Source: Chitinophagaceae bacterium DXS
GTDB lineage: Bacteria > Bacteroidota > Bacteroidia > Chitinophagales > Chitinophagaceae
Reading direction: 5' to 3'
Length of the DNA stretch: 64,000 nt
Assembly (NCBI GenBank): GCA_030345135.1
Contig: CP128386.1
Coordinates: forward strand, 4,621,008 to 4,685,007
Shown here: piece by piece, positions 26,193 through 36,189 of the stretch
Numbering within the stretch: position 1 is the stretch's first letter
Layout: every line of letters begins with the position of its first letter
Translations under genes and position numbers: made by a program
The notes under the pieces: generated by a model
Database searches by the model: none
Told to the model about the DNA's origin: nothing
What the model saw: only the letters and a program-made list of their open reading frames with translations

Positions 26193-29100
26193 TTGGGGAT
26201 ACGGCTAATCTTAGAAACACGGGTTTGGGCTATTCTTTGTAGCTGTCTTTTTGCTTGCGCTACCGTTGCTCAGCCAAAAGCAGATTTTACAGCGGACTCA
26301 ACACAAGGGTGCCCTCCGTTAGTTGTGCATTTCGCTGATCAGTCAACAGGTAATCCAACTGCCTGGAAATGGGATCTCGGCAATGGTGTTATTTCTACTG
26401 ATCGCAATCCAAGCACCATCTATTTAAACAGTGGTTCTTATACAGTTAAACTAACCGTCTCAAACGCTGCAGGTGAAGACTCCGTAATTAAAACAAGTTA
26501 TATTGTTATCGGTGAGTTACCGCAAGTAAAATTCTCTGCAACGCCTTTGCAGGGATGCGCTCCGCTGAATGTGCAATTCACTGACGCCAGCACTTCTGGC
26601 GGTGGCACAATTACCGATCGAACCTGGTACTTTGGGGATGGTTCAACCGACAGCAACACACCCAATCCGTTGCATACATATACAGCCGGCAATACATATA
26701 GTGTAACGCTTATCGTAAAAAATAGTCTTGGGTGTAGCAAAAGTGCGCAGCAGCCTGCCATGGTAAAAGTAGAAGGTCCGGTTAATGCGGATTTCAGCTT
26801 TACCAGTACCAGCAATTGCAAGCCGCCTACTGACGTAACCTTCCAGAATAATTCAACACAGGGAACATTACAATACCAATGGAATTTTGGAGACGGGGCA
26901 TCGTCAACCGATATAAATCCACAACATACTTATACAACCGGCGGCACATTTAATGTTCAGTTGATCGCCAATTCCCCGCTCGGTTGCAGGGATACAATCA
27001 GCAAAAGCCTTACAGTTGGTGCAACAAAGCCTGATTTTTCTGTAACCTCTGGCTGTAGCAACCGGCCTGCTGTATTTACCAATACATCACAGCCAACAGC
27101 GGCAAATGCTAAATGGTATTTTGGAGATGGCCAGGAAGCCACCGGGGTAAATGCTTCACATGTGTACACTGCAAACGGTACATACCAGGTAAAAATGGTT
27201 GGTGTGTTTAATGGTTGTACAGATTCCATAACAAAAGCTGTTACTATAACAAACACGCCGGTTGGGGATTTTACATCTCCCAATGCCGGTAGTTGCAATG
27301 CGCCGGCTACCATTAGTTTCAATAGTAGTGTTCCCGGGGCTGCAAATTTCTTTTGGGATTTTGGTGACGGAACAACTTCAACAGATCCGAATCCAATCCA
27401 TACATACACTGCAATAGGATCATACAATGTTAAACTTGTGGCTGCAACAGCCGGTGGATGTTCCGATTCAATGACGAAGCGCGGGTTTGTGAAGATTGGG
27501 CCGGCAACGATTGTACGCCTCATTAATACACCTTATTTGAATTGTGCACCAGCGTCCGTTAAACTTGGCGCGCAAATAAACAGTTCAGAGCCCATCACGT
27601 ACATGTGGGATCTGGGTGACGGCACTACATCTAATAGTCCGGCACCTTTCCACAAATACAATACTGTTGGCAATTATACTGTTCAATTAATAATAAAGAC
27701 TGCAAGCGGTTGTTCAGATACATTAATAGTGCCGGATGCCGTTGTATTAACCGATCCTCCAAAGGTTAATTTTTCTGCAACGCCGGTTGATGTTTGTGCA
27801 AGTACTCCAATACAATTTACAGATCTGTCGACTGGCAATATAACAAAATGGTCCTGGCATTTTACGGGCGATGACTCAAGTTATTCACAGCAAAACCCTA
27901 TTCATGTATATAACGACACAGGGTATGTAGATGCAACTCTTACGGCTTATAATCAGGGTTGTGCAGCAACATTAACAAAAAAAGGTATCGTTCATCTGAA
28001 AGGACCGGTATCACGCTTTGCTGTGCTTACGGATTGTAATAATAGGCTCGTTAAGCAATTTTCAGACAGTTCACTCATAACCATCACTCCGCCAACACAG
28101 TACACCTGGGATTTTGGAGATGGTAGTCCCGTGTCAACTGAACAAAGTCCAAAACACATATATAGCAAGACGGGCAACTATGTTGTTACTTTGACGACAA
28201 CGAATGGCGAGTGTACTTATTCATTGCAAGTGCCTGTGCCTGTAGTTGACGAAAATCCGTCCTACACTTATCAACTGCCTAATTCGAATACAAGTTTATG
28301 CCGGAATGATTCTGTGCTATTTAAAGCAACTTCTTACACCCCGGCCAACATAGCAGCATTCTACTGGGCCTTTGGCGATGATTCTACTGCAGGGCCGGCA
28401 CAAATTGACAGTACCATTTGGCACAAGTATAAGACAGCCGGCAGTTATCAGCCAATGCTTGTAACTACCGATATATTGGGGTGTAAAGACACGGCCCTGG
28501 GTAATCTGAAGCTAGGTGTTTATGGCCCCACTGCTGCATTTACCAACCCTACAGGAACCTGTATTACCGGAACAGTGACATTCACTGACCAATCGCAAGC
28601 CGATGGCTTACATCCCATCACAAGCTGGATCTGGAATTTTGGGGACACCACTGCACAAACTTTTACAGCGCCACCATTCAGTCATACATACAATACGGCA
28701 GATAGCTTTAATGTCGCTTTAACTGTTGTGGATTCTTATGGATGCCGCGATTCTGTTACCAGGAAGAGTGCCATACTGGTAACACATCCTGTTGCATCTT
28801 TTTCTGTTCAGGATACCATCAGATGTACAAAGACAGATATTGCTTTCTCCAATCTTTCAACAGGTATAGGATTGCATTATACATGGTCGTTTGGCGACGG
28901 AACAACTTCGCAGGCATTTAGTCCAACACATCAATATGCATCTGCGGGCATATATACAGTCAGGCTCAATATAGTTGACACAATGGGTTGCGTCGACAGC
29001 ATGGTTATGACGAACAAGATAAAAATTATGGATCCGCAATCGTCATTTAACCTGCAGGATACTTTTTCCATTTGTCCACCATTCAAGATCGAGCCTCAAA

Positions 29101-31019
29101 GTACAGCTACGGGTTTTGCATCTCTGCAATGGATTTTTGGTGATGGAAATATCTCGACCGACACAATGCCAACGCATTACTATTCAACAGCTGGCGTATT
29201 TAACCTGCAACTGGTGGCAAAAGGATATGGTCAATGTACAGATACAGCTAAGAAAACAATAATTGTAAAAGGTGCTACAGGAACTTTCACCTATCCAACT
29301 TTTGGTCAGTGCGCGCCTCAAACGATTGCTTTTTCCGCCGATGTAGAAAATGCGACAACCGTGATCTGGGATTTTGGCGACGGCGATCTGAATACGGACA
29401 ATGTTGAGCAGGTTTCACATACATACAACGAGGCCGGTATTTACCAGCCATCCCTGTTATTGATTGATGACAATGGTTGCAAAGTGGGTGTTCAGGGATC
29501 AGAGTTGATAAAGATATCGGGCGTGCGTGCAGGCTTTGGCGCAAGCATACAGGGTGTTTGCGATTCCTCGCTTGTATTGTTTACAGATTCAACGCAGACC
29601 TTCAACGATTCTACTATAAAATATCATTGGGATTTTGGAGATAACACAACGGTAGATAACGTTTTTAATCCTTCGCATACTTACGCTAAGACAGGCATTT
29701 ATACGGTAAAACTGGTAATTGATTCAAAGCTTGCATGTATAGATACAGCTGCACTAAACCTCGATATAAAAGTATATTCCAGCCCGGTTGCAAGCATTCT
29801 GTCTGCTGATAGCACATGCGCCGGTGTGCCGCTTACACTACAGGGAAAAAACTCGGATACACTTGCTGTAACCTGGACATGGTTGATGGAGAATACAACT
29901 TCCCTAACGGGCGATTCGGTGCAATACGCTTTCAGTAATGCCGGACAGGCCAATGTTCAGGCCATTGCTACCAACGCATTTGGCTGCGCCGATACTGCAA
30001 CCAAAAGCGTAACGGTTATAGGAAAACCTGTAGTGGATGCGGGTTTAAACGCAATCTTATGCGAGGGGCAAACAAAGCAATTACAGGCAACCGGCGCGTT
30101 AACCTATGAATGGTCGCCAGCTGCTTCGCTTAGCTGTACCACATGTACATCACCAATGGCAGCGCCGGATTCTACAACAATGTATTATGTTACCGGTTAT
30201 CTGCTGGCAAATTGTTATACTACTGACTCCATTCAACTCATTGTAAAACATCCCACAACGGTGAATTTAAAACCGGTTGATACCTTATGTGCCGGTAGCT
30301 CGGTTCAATTAATTGCCTCAGGCGCGGAAGTGTATAAGTGGCAGCCATCAACCGGGTTAAATAATACCGGTATACCAAATCCACTGGCATCACCCGTTAC
30401 ATCTACAACGTATACAGTAACCGGAGGCGATAGTGCAAATTGTTTTAGCGACACTGCAAGTGTATTGGTGAGAGTTTTTCCGATGCCTTCGTTTAATATC
30501 ATAGATAGTGTGATACTCATGAATATCGGTGACGAAAAAACCATTTATACTACCAGCTCACCGGATATTATCAGGTATAAATGGGAACCCGATAAATACC
30601 TTTCATGTAACGATTGTGATACACCTGTAACGGCAGCCAAAGTGAGTATTCGCTACAGGGCAACGGCATATAACGAAGGCGGTTGTTCGGTGTCTGATGT
30701 AGTATCTGTTCGTGTTAGCTGTAGTGGAGAAAATGTATTTATACCTAATACATTCTCCCCGAACGGAGATGGAATGAATGACTATTTCTTCCCGAGGAGC
30801 AGATCTCCGCTAACGGTTAAGTCTATGCGCATATTTAATCGCCTGGGCCAGGTAATGTTTGAGCGGACAAACTTCGCGATGAATGATCAGTCGAATGCCT
30901 GGGATGGCACGTTCCAGCGTAATAAACAACCTGCGGATGTATACGTTTATGTTATAGAAGTGCTTTGTGATAACAACAACAGCATTACAATGAAAGGAAA
31001 TGTAACGTTATTGAGATGA
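26193..31019 (+). CDS. Multi-PKD-domain surface protein with CHU_C-type T9SS sorting domain
   Basis: A 1,608-residue secreted protein. A TTG start at 26193 gives a signal sequence ending near CATVAQ. About fourteen to fifteen PKD-type Ig-like domains follow, each with a variant of the WDFGDG core (WYFGDG, WNFGDG, WDLGDG, WSFGDG, WIFGDG and others) and the TYTxxGxYxVxL strand. Near the C terminus, paired cysteine segments (SCTTCTSP, SCNDCDTP) precede the gliding-motility-associated C-terminal domain (NVFIPNTFSPNGDGMNDYF, IFNRLGQVMFER), which directs proteins to the type IX secretion system. It is followed by a PorP/SprF gene, a standard pairing for these proteins. Likely an adhesin or surface filament; ligand unknown. 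Confidence 0.9.
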   Translation: MGIRLILETRVWAILCSCLFACATVAQPKADFTADSTQGCPPLVVHFADQSTGNPTAWKWDLGNGVISTDRNPSTIYLNSGSYTVKLTVSNAAGEDSVIKTSYIVIGELPQVKFSATPLQGCAPLNVQFTDASTSGGGTITDRTWYFGDGSTDSNTPNPLHTYTAGNTYSVTLIVKNSLGCSKSAQQPAMVKVEGPVNADFSFTSTSNCKPPTDVTFQNNSTQGTLQYQWNFGDGASSTDINPQHTYTTGGTFNVQLIANSPLGCRDTISKSLTVGATKPDFSVTSGCSNRPAVFTNTSQPTAANAKWYFGDGQEATGVNASHVYTANGTYQVKMVGVFNGCTDSITKAVTITNTPVGDFTSPNAGSCNAPATISFNSSVPGAANFFWDFGDGTTSTDPNPIHTYTAIGSYNVKLVAATAGGCSDSMTKRGFVKIGPATIVRLINTPYLNCAPASVKLGAQINSSEPITYMWDLGDGTTSNSPAPFHKYNTVGNYTVQLIIKTASGCSDTLIVPDAVVLTDPPKVNFSATPVDVCASTPIQFTDLSTGNITKWSWHFTGDDSSYSQQNPIHVYNDTGYVDATLTAYNQGCAATLTKKGIVHLKGPVSRFAVLTDCNNRLVKQFSDSSLITITPPTQYTWDFGDGSPVSTEQSPKHIYSKTGNYVVTLTTTNGECTYSLQVPVPVVDENPSYTYQLPNSNTSLCRNDSVLFKATSYTPANIAAFYWAFGDDSTAGPAQIDSTIWHKYKTAGSYQPMLVTTDILGCKDTALGNLKLGVYGPTAAFTNPTGTCITGTVTFTDQSQADGLHPITSWIWNFGDTTAQTFTAPPFSHTYNTADSFNVALTVVDSYGCRDSVTRKSAILVTHPVASFSVQDTIRCTKTDIAFSNLSTGIGLHYTWSFGDGTTSQAFSPTHQYASAGIYTVRLNIVDTMGCVDSMVMTNKIKIMDPQSSFNLQDTFSICPPFKIEPQSTATGFASLQWIFGDGNISTDTMPTHYYSTAGVFNLQLVAKGYGQCTDTAKKTIIVKGATGTFTYPTFGQCAPQTIAFSADVENATTVIWDFGDGDLNTDNVEQVSHTYNEAGIYQPSLLLIDDNGCKVGVQGSELIKISGVRAGFGASIQGVCDSSLVLFTDSTQTFNDSTIKYHWDFGDNTTVDNVFNPSHTYAKTGIYTVKLVIDSKLACIDTAALNLDIKVYSSPVASILSADSTCAGVPLTLQGKNSDTLAVTWTWLMENTTSLTGDSVQYAFSNAGQANVQAIATNAFGCADTATKSVTVIGKPVVDAGLNAILCEGQTKQLQATGALTYEWSPAASLSCTTCTSPMAAPDSTTMYYVTGYLLANCYTTDSIQLIVKHPTTVNLKPVDTLCAGSSVQLIASGAEVYKWQPSTGLNNTGIPNPLASPVTSTTYTVTGGDSANCFSDTASVLVRVFPMPSFNIIDSVILMNIGDEKTIYTTSSPDIIRYKWEPDKYLSCNDCDTPVTAAKVSIRYRATAYNEGGCSVSDVVSVRVSCSGENVFIPNTFSPNGDGMNDYFFPRSRSPLTVKSMRIFNRLGQVMFERTNFAMNDQSNAWDGTFQRNKQPADVYVYVIEVLCDNNNSITMKGNVTLLR

Positions 31020-31021
31020 TA

Positions 31022-31088
31022 GCAAGTGAAACGTGAATAGTAAATAGCGAATAGTGAAACGTGAATAGTGAATAGTGAATAGTGAAGG
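31022..31088 (+). repeat. gtgaata heptad array
   Basis: About nine in-register heptads (gtgaaac, gtgaata, gtaaata, gcgaata, gtgaagg) start within a few nt of the PKD gene's stop. They separate it from porP. Confidence 0.88.
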
Positions 31089-31151
31089 GTGTTACCATAT
31101 TACAATAGTAAAAAGAATGAATAGGAAAGATCAATACAAAAATATTTGCGG

Positions 31152-32174
31152 ATGAAAAGAATCGTCATCATATTACTTATTGTGATGAGCATAACGCGAA
31201 CCGGGCTTGCGCAGGATCCGCACTTCTCTCAATTTTTTGAAGCACCACTACTAAGAAATCCTGGCCTTGCAGGCTTGTATGATGGAGATATCCGGGTACA
31301 GGCTTTGTATCGCAACCAATGGAGCAGTGTTACAGTTCCATATCAAACCACTTCTTTAAACGCTGAATATAAGCAGCCGTTAAGGGGTGAGGATTATATT
31401 ACATTGGGTATGCAATTGTTGCAGGACAAAGCGGGCACTACAAATTTTACTACGACAAATATTCTTCCCGCTGTTAACTATCATAAAGCATTAAGCGGAG
31501 AAAAGAACAGGTATTTATCATTGGGGTTCATGGGTGGGTATGTGCAACGAAGGATCGACCGCAGCAAAATAACTACCAACAACCAGTTTGACGGTGTTGG
31601 CTGGAATCCCTCACTTTCTGATGGAGAAACTTTTCTTACGACAAATTACAATTACTGGGATGCAAGTGTTGGGATGAGTTACAATTCAAGTTTTGGCGAT
31701 AAGCCGGAGAATCTCTTTTATATCGGTTTGGCGTACCATCATTTAAACCGGCCTAAAAATTCTTTTTATAAGAATCCCAACATTGAGCTGAACGCCAAAT
31801 GGGTATTAAGCGGCGGGATTAAGTTTGCATTAAATGAAGTAAGCCTGTTTACTATCCAGGCTGACGTAAGCCGCCAGGGCGACTTTGTGGAAGGGGTAGG
31901 AGGTGCATTGTATTCCTATAAACTTGGGCCAGAACCGGATAATCCCGATTATATAATAAGTTTTGGGGCTTATCTTCGGGCGCGGGATGCATTTATCCCT
32001 GTTGTTAAACTGGATTATCATCCGTTTTCTGTTGCGCTCAGTTACGATGCCAATATATCTCAGTTAAAGACTGCCAGTCAGTCAATGGGTGCGATAGAAA
32101 TATCGCTCTCTTACGTGGGATTTTTAGATAAGGGCAACAGCACCCGTAACGCTGTATTGTGCCCCAGGTTCTGA
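31152..32174 (+). CDS. PorP/SprF family type IX secretion membrane protein
   Basis: A 340-residue outer-membrane barrel protein. The ATG at 31152 is preferred over a TTG six bases earlier. Signal peptide ends TRTGLAQ. The mature start DPHFSQFFEAPLLRNPGLAG is the hallmark of the PorP/SprF family, and barrel strands continue to the end (IEISLSYVGFL). Family members are encoded beside proteins bearing the CHU_C domain and are thought to retain or attach that partner at the cell surface, as SprF does for SprB in Flavobacterium johnsoniae. The 1,608-residue protein upstream is the obvious partner. A strong terminator follows. Confidence 0.93.
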   Translation: MKRIVIILLIVMSITRTGLAQDPHFSQFFEAPLLRNPGLAGLYDGDIRVQALYRNQWSSVTVPYQTTSLNAEYKQPLRGEDYITLGMQLLQDKAGTTNFTTTNILPAVNYHKALSGEKNRYLSLGFMGGYVQRRIDRSKITTNNQFDGVGWNPSLSDGETFLTTNYNYWDASVGMSYNSSFGDKPENLFYIGLAYHHLNRPKNSFYKNPNIELNAKWVLSGGIKFALNEVSLFTIQADVSRQGDFVEGVGGALYSYKLGPEPDNPDYIISFGAYLRARDAFIPVVKLDYHPFSVALSYDANISQLKTASQSMGAIEISLSYVGFLDKGNSTRNAVLCPRF

Positions 32175-32193
32175 ACATAAAACAAAGGGGCAG

Positions 32194-32220
32194 GCTCTTG
32201 CGCAAGCAAGAGCTTTTTTT
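32194..32220 (+). terminator. Strong rho-independent terminator after porP
   Basis: Perfect stem gctcttgc/gcaagagc with a gcaa loop and seven T, 20 nt past the porP stop. Confidence 0.9.
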
Positions 32221-32274
32221 ATCAGGTATGGATAGGGTTGGTGCAAGGAATGATTATTCATGTTCTTTTTTCCC

Positions 32275-32600
32275 GATGCAATCGGGACTGAATTGGTAGA
32301 CACGAATGATCCTTCAGAACACTTACGCCAAAGCGGCGAGTTCTATTGCGCAGTTGATTTCAATTCATTGCCGTCTGCCCTGCCCGGATGCGGCCAGACG
32401 GGCTTAAGCTTAATGTCATTTAGTTAAGAATATTTAAAGCTCCAGCGGAGCTCCCTGTTTGTAGAAAACGGGGATTTTAAAATATCATCGGACTCCAGCG
32501 AAGTCTCCTGTAATGCTTGACAGGTAGCACCTAACGGAGCTTGAACGATCTGTTTTTTTCTTTCTGCAAACGGGATGCTCCTACGGAGCGACACATTCAA
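32275..32600 (+). repeat. Composite of dispersed REP-like elements
   Basis: Begins with gatgcaatcggg followed by a copy of the ggtagacac...gaacac element (32286-32330; other copies at 39661, 40711 and weaker ones). Then aatgtcatttagttaaga (32412-32429), shared with 45145-45162, followed by small palindromes agctccagcggagct and gactccagcgaagtc. No gene seen in 32175-32616. Confidence 0.72.
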
Positions 32601-32616
32601 AATTCAAACAAACAAA

Positions 32617-33813
32617 TTAGTGCGCCAGTATTGAAGGGTAAGCTGCCAGGAACAACGAAACAAATTCGCTGCTGCTAAGTATATGTCCCTGCTTTTGTGC
32701 ATTGTCAGCAACCTGATATGCCCATTCAGCTGAGGCCATTCTTTGTGTTGGAGTGCCGTGATGATTAACATTCGTAAATCCGCAATCGCCAATGTTAAAG
32801 AACACTTGCAAAAATTGTTTAACCCTTTTCCATTGCATGGAAGCGCCTCTCGCATGGGACAAATAGTAAGCGGAGAAAGCATCAGCCATCAACTCCATTT
32901 TCCTTGTGTTTTCCGGTGATGACGTACTGGGATACAAGTTCAACTGAAACTGTATGTGATGTCCAAATTCATGTGCCAATACGGCCTGGGGCGCCACATC
33001 ACCATAGCCAATACCAGTATAGCCATCCAGTATTCCATCGCCCATTACAATCTTTGATGGAATTGTTCCGTATGGCGGAAAATCAAACGAACTTTGTGCG
33101 AAAGCATTGAAAGTAAATATCGGATGATCCCCCTTTCTATACTGTGGTACATCGTTCATCAGAGATATGATCAGGTCGGCCCAAAACTCAGCATCCGTTT
33201 GTGAATCACCGTATAGTATCATATCTATTCTTATAATTCTATCTCTGTCAAGCAACATATTTCCATGCATTGCCACCATAATGATGTCGGCAGACTGTAT
33301 GTCCCAAAAACGTTTCAGGTCTTTAAATGTTTTTGTAAGCACATGGGTGTATTCACCGTTTATGCCAAATGTTTGCCCGGCTTCACTGTTTTCAAATAAC
33401 AATGCATCGTAGGTGGGAAAATCCAGCATGCCGGTTATTGATGCAAAGAAGATTGTATTTTCATCCCAGTCACTAAGCTGTTCATTAAGCCACTGCCTTA
33501 TTGGAGTATTGGAGTTACAAACCGGCGCACCCGGAGCCTTTAAAGCCTGTAACACCACAGACTTATATTCAGGATGCTGCTGGAGTAAATTACTCACGTG
33601 CGTATTCAAATTGTGTTCGGGTAGAGATAAAGACGAACGTAACGATGCAAGTCTTGCAGAAACATCCGCCGCAGTTCCCGTTTTTCTCAGACCATTTGTA
33701 CTTTTTGATTGCGACGAATTAGGTGACTGATTTAGCTTTTCTTCTTTTGTACAACCCTGGAGCAACATAAGGCATACGGCAATCACAGCCGCATAAAGGG
33801 AGAGGATTCTCAT
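32617..33813 (-). CDS. Secreted lipoprotein with neutral zinc metalloprotease motif
   Basis: A 398-residue predicted lipoprotein (MLLQGCTKEEK lipobox, Cys ~21). Residues ~30-200 have no recognised domain. The C-terminal part has LAHEFGHHIQFQ (zinc-binding HExxH) followed ~25 residues later by KMELMADAFSAYYLSH, whose Glu would be the third zinc ligand, and HHGTPTQRMASAEWA. This order recalls the YpfJ-type putative neutral zinc metallopeptidases. Catalytic motif is clear; substrate and family membership of the N-terminal half are not. Confidence 0.78.
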   Translation of the reverse strand: MRILSLYAAVIAVCLMLLQGCTKEEKLNQSPNSSQSKSTNGLRKTGTAADVSARLASLRSSLSLPEHNLNTHVSNLLQQHPEYKSVVLQALKAPGAPVCNSNTPIRQWLNEQLSDWDENTIFFASITGMLDFPTYDALLFENSEAGQTFGINGEYTHVLTKTFKDLKRFWDIQSADIIMVAMHGNMLLDRDRIIRIDMILYGDSQTDAEFWADLIISLMNDVPQYRKGDHPIFTFNAFAQSSFDFPPYGTIPSKIVMGDGILDGYTGIGYGDVAPQAVLAHEFGHHIQFQLNLYPSTSSPENTRKMELMADAFSAYYLSHARGASMQWKRVKQFLQVFFNIGDCGFTNVNHHGTPTQRMASAEWAYQVADNAQKQGHILSSSEFVSLFLAAYPSILAH

Positions 33814-33938
33814 ACTTTTAAGGTTTATTAGTTGGAGGAAATAGTTAGCTAATACAAATTAATGTATAGATATGCAAAGTCATAATTTATTGTGCTGTTT
33901 TTTAAAAAAAAGCAACAGCTTTAAATTAACCGCGATCG

Positions 33939-33983
33939 CAATCCATTAAGCATGTGAAAGCACTTCACACGCTTAATGGATTG
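33939..33983. repeat. 20-bp-stem hairpin plus diverged dispersed repeat
   Basis: caatccattaagcatgtgaa and ttcacacgcttaatggattg form a 20-bp stem with one mismatch and a 5-nt loop. It is followed by gttgacaccagtgatt...gaacat, a diverged copy of the element at 32286 and 39661. The 458-bp gap 33814-34271 shows no gene. Confidence 0.75.
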
Positions 33984-34271
33984 GTTGACACCAGTGATTT
34001 TGCTGAACATATCAGGCTGTTTGTGAAAGTATGCGGCAATGTCCCTATGCGGCATGGCAGGCATTAGCCAAAAATCGTTATCAAAAATTTTATCAATAAA
34101 ACTACAACCAGATTGGTTGACTCAGCATAAGTATATTGCACACATAGCCCGGCTGCATACTTGCCCAAGGAAGGGAATTGCAAGTCCGGTGAATAGTCCT
34201 GGTTTCGGATCATTAGAAAATCACAGACTTTTTTTAATTTTATAGAAGACGAACAACGCCAATTTAACGAT

Positions 34272-35165
34272 ATGGTTGGTCAGTCGTTTCTACCAGGTCC
34301 CGCTTTGCGGGAATATGTTAAAGGGTATCAGCTATGGCATTTTACATTTCCGGATGCCAATGATTTACCCTTTAAACCATATGCGCCAAGGCCTGAGCAG
34401 ACGCTCATTTTTTGTCCTCGCGGTGTTGAACAGGTGACGCATGCAGGTAGCGATAAAATCATCAGGCGGACCCGCTCTTTTATTATGGGGCAATTTACCG
34501 AACGTACCAATCGTTACATGGGAAGTACTGACTATGTCGTCCTCCTGGTGACATTTCAACCTGGTGTGTTGTACCGCATTACCGGCATCCCTTACGCCGA
34601 ACTAACCAACACATTTGTCGATGCCGAAGCTGTTTTCTCAAAAGAAATGCGACTTGTTAATGAACGTCTTAACAGTACCGATGATCCGCTGGAGATGATT
34701 CGGATTGTTGAAAGTTTTCTTTGCTTTTTACTGAGGGACATAAAACGGGATATGCATCCACTTGATGCAGTTGTCAATCTTCTGCTTGAACGGCCTGAAA
34801 ATTTTAAGCTGCTACATCTGGCAAGAGAAAGTTTTTTATGTACGCGGCAGTTTGAACGAATATTCAAAGAGCGCATGGGCATTAATCCGAAACTGTTTTC
34901 CCGCATCGCCCGTGCTTATAAGGCATACCGTATAAAATACCAGCATCCCGAACTGGATTGGCTTGGTATTGCTTTGTTTTGCGGTTATCAAGACTACCAG
35001 CACCTGGTGAAGGACTTTCAGGATTTCGCCGGAGTACCTCCAAATCTATATCTTTTAGAAGACAGCAAAGCACCGGAAAGACTGTTGGGAGTTCGGGATC
35101 TCTCTATTTTAAAAGATGTCGTTTTTTTACCACTGAATTCAACGAAGAGCGTCTCAATTTTATGA
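34272..35165 (+). CDS. AraC-family transcriptional regulator
   Basis: A 297-residue regulator. The N-terminal half is the small beta domain often found in Bacteroidota AraC proteins (DUF6597-like; EQTLIFCPRG, VLLVTFQPGVLYRITGIPYAEL). The C-terminal helix-turn-helix region includes LLHLARESFLCTRQFERIFK and GYQDYQHLVKDFQDFAGVPP, the second containing the conserved AraC signature. It lies 17 nt before a secreted esterase gene in the same direction, so it may be cotranscribed with or control it. Inducer unknown. Confidence 0.87.
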   Translation: MVGQSFLPGPALREYVKGYQLWHFTFPDANDLPFKPYAPRPEQTLIFCPRGVEQVTHAGSDKIIRRTRSFIMGQFTERTNRYMGSTDYVVLLVTFQPGVLYRITGIPYAELTNTFVDAEAVFSKEMRLVNERLNSTDDPLEMIRIVESFLCFLLRDIKRDMHPLDAVVNLLLERPENFKLLHLARESFLCTRQFERIFKERMGINPKLFSRIARAYKAYRIKYQHPELDWLGIALFCGYQDYQHLVKDFQDFAGVPPNLYLLEDSKAPERLLGVRDLSILKDVVFLPLNSTKSVSIL

Positions 35166-35182
35166 AACAAAATTGAGGCTGT

Positions 35183-36184
35183 ATGAAACTTGTATTCATC
35201 TCTCTCGTTATTTGGCTTTGTAGTTGTGCGACAATTTATGCGCAAAAGTGTGGGTCAGGAAAATTGGACCCCAGAGTTGCAGATGTACTTAAAGCAGGTC
35301 TTGGCGATTTTCTTTCAACGTATACCACTTCGGTGGAAAAGATAAGGGATCTAAAATTTGAAACTCCCGATTTTCCCTCATCTGATGTGAAGTATTTGAA
35401 AGTTACTGCCGACAGCATTCCAGTCCAGGTTTACAACCCGGCACATGCTACAGGCATGACTATCATCATTAGTTATCATCCCGGTGGTTTTGTAACGCCT
35501 ATTCTTCCTTCCATGAAGTATGATTTTTGGAGACAGGCAAAAAACTACCAGGCCATAGTGTTCGCAGTGGATTACAGGGTAGCTCCCGAAAATAAATATC
35601 CTGCTGCGGTTAACGATGCATACAATGCATTTAAATGGATCGCAGACCATGCTCAGGACTACGGTGGGGATACCAGTCGTATTGTATTGTCAGGGGCAAG
35701 CGCTGGTGGAAACCTTGCCGCTGTCGTATGTCAGAAGGCGAAAAAGGAGGGTATAGCCCACAAAATAAAATTACAGGTGTTGAACTGCCCTTCAACAGAT
35801 AACCCGAAGAACTATGCAAACTATCCATCATACCAGCAAAATGCCTCCGGGTATTTTTTGTCTAAGAAGTTTTGTCTGTACTACATATCGGTTTATGCAC
35901 CGGACGAGGAGCTAAATAATCCGGAAGTAGCACCTGTTCAAAGCAAAGATTTGTCCGGGTTGCCTCCGGTGGTTATGATTGCTGCTGAATTTGATCCGTT
36001 ACATGACGAAGACTTAGCTTATGCTGAACGATTAAAGAAGGCCGGGGTTAGGGTTTGGTATAAATGTTTTCCGGGACAGATACATTGTCTCTTGGGACTT
36101 CCGCCTGATGCGGAGGAGTTAAAGGAGTTAGACAGATTGATTATGACCTCTATAAATCAATTGCCGGCAAGTAAAATTAAATGA
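35183..36184 (+). CDS. Secreted alpha/beta-hydrolase (esterase, HSL-like)
   Basis: A 333-residue exported hydrolase with signal peptide (residues 1-20, ending TIYAQ). The alpha/beta-hydrolase-3 features are an oxyanion motif in SYHPGGFVTP (HPGG replacing the usual HGGG), nucleophile elbow SGASAGGNLAAVV (catalytic Ser), AEFDPLHDED (catalytic Asp) and PGQIHCLLGL (catalytic His). This is the layout of hormone-sensitive-lipase-type esterases acting on small esters. The two-residue change in the oxyanion motif is worth noting. Substrate not known. Confidence 0.86.
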   Translation: MKLVFISLVIWLCSCATIYAQKCGSGKLDPRVADVLKAGLGDFLSTYTTSVEKIRDLKFETPDFPSSDVKYLKVTADSIPVQVYNPAHATGMTIIISYHPGGFVTPILPSMKYDFWRQAKNYQAIVFAVDYRVAPENKYPAAVNDAYNAFKWIADHAQDYGGDTSRIVLSGASAGGNLAAVVCQKAKKEGIAHKIKLQVLNCPSTDNPKNYANYPSYQQNASGYFLSKKFCLYYISVYAPDEELNNPEVAPVQSKDLSGLPPVVMIAAEFDPLHDEDLAYAERLKKAGVRVWYKCFPGQIHCLLGLPPDAEELKELDRLIMTSINQLPASKIK

Positions 36185-36189
36185 AGAAC

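Noticed and set aside
26957-27523. 188-residue minus-strand open frame inside the PKD gene
   Set aside because: Antisense to repeated PKD coding sequence; composition mirrors the sense gene.
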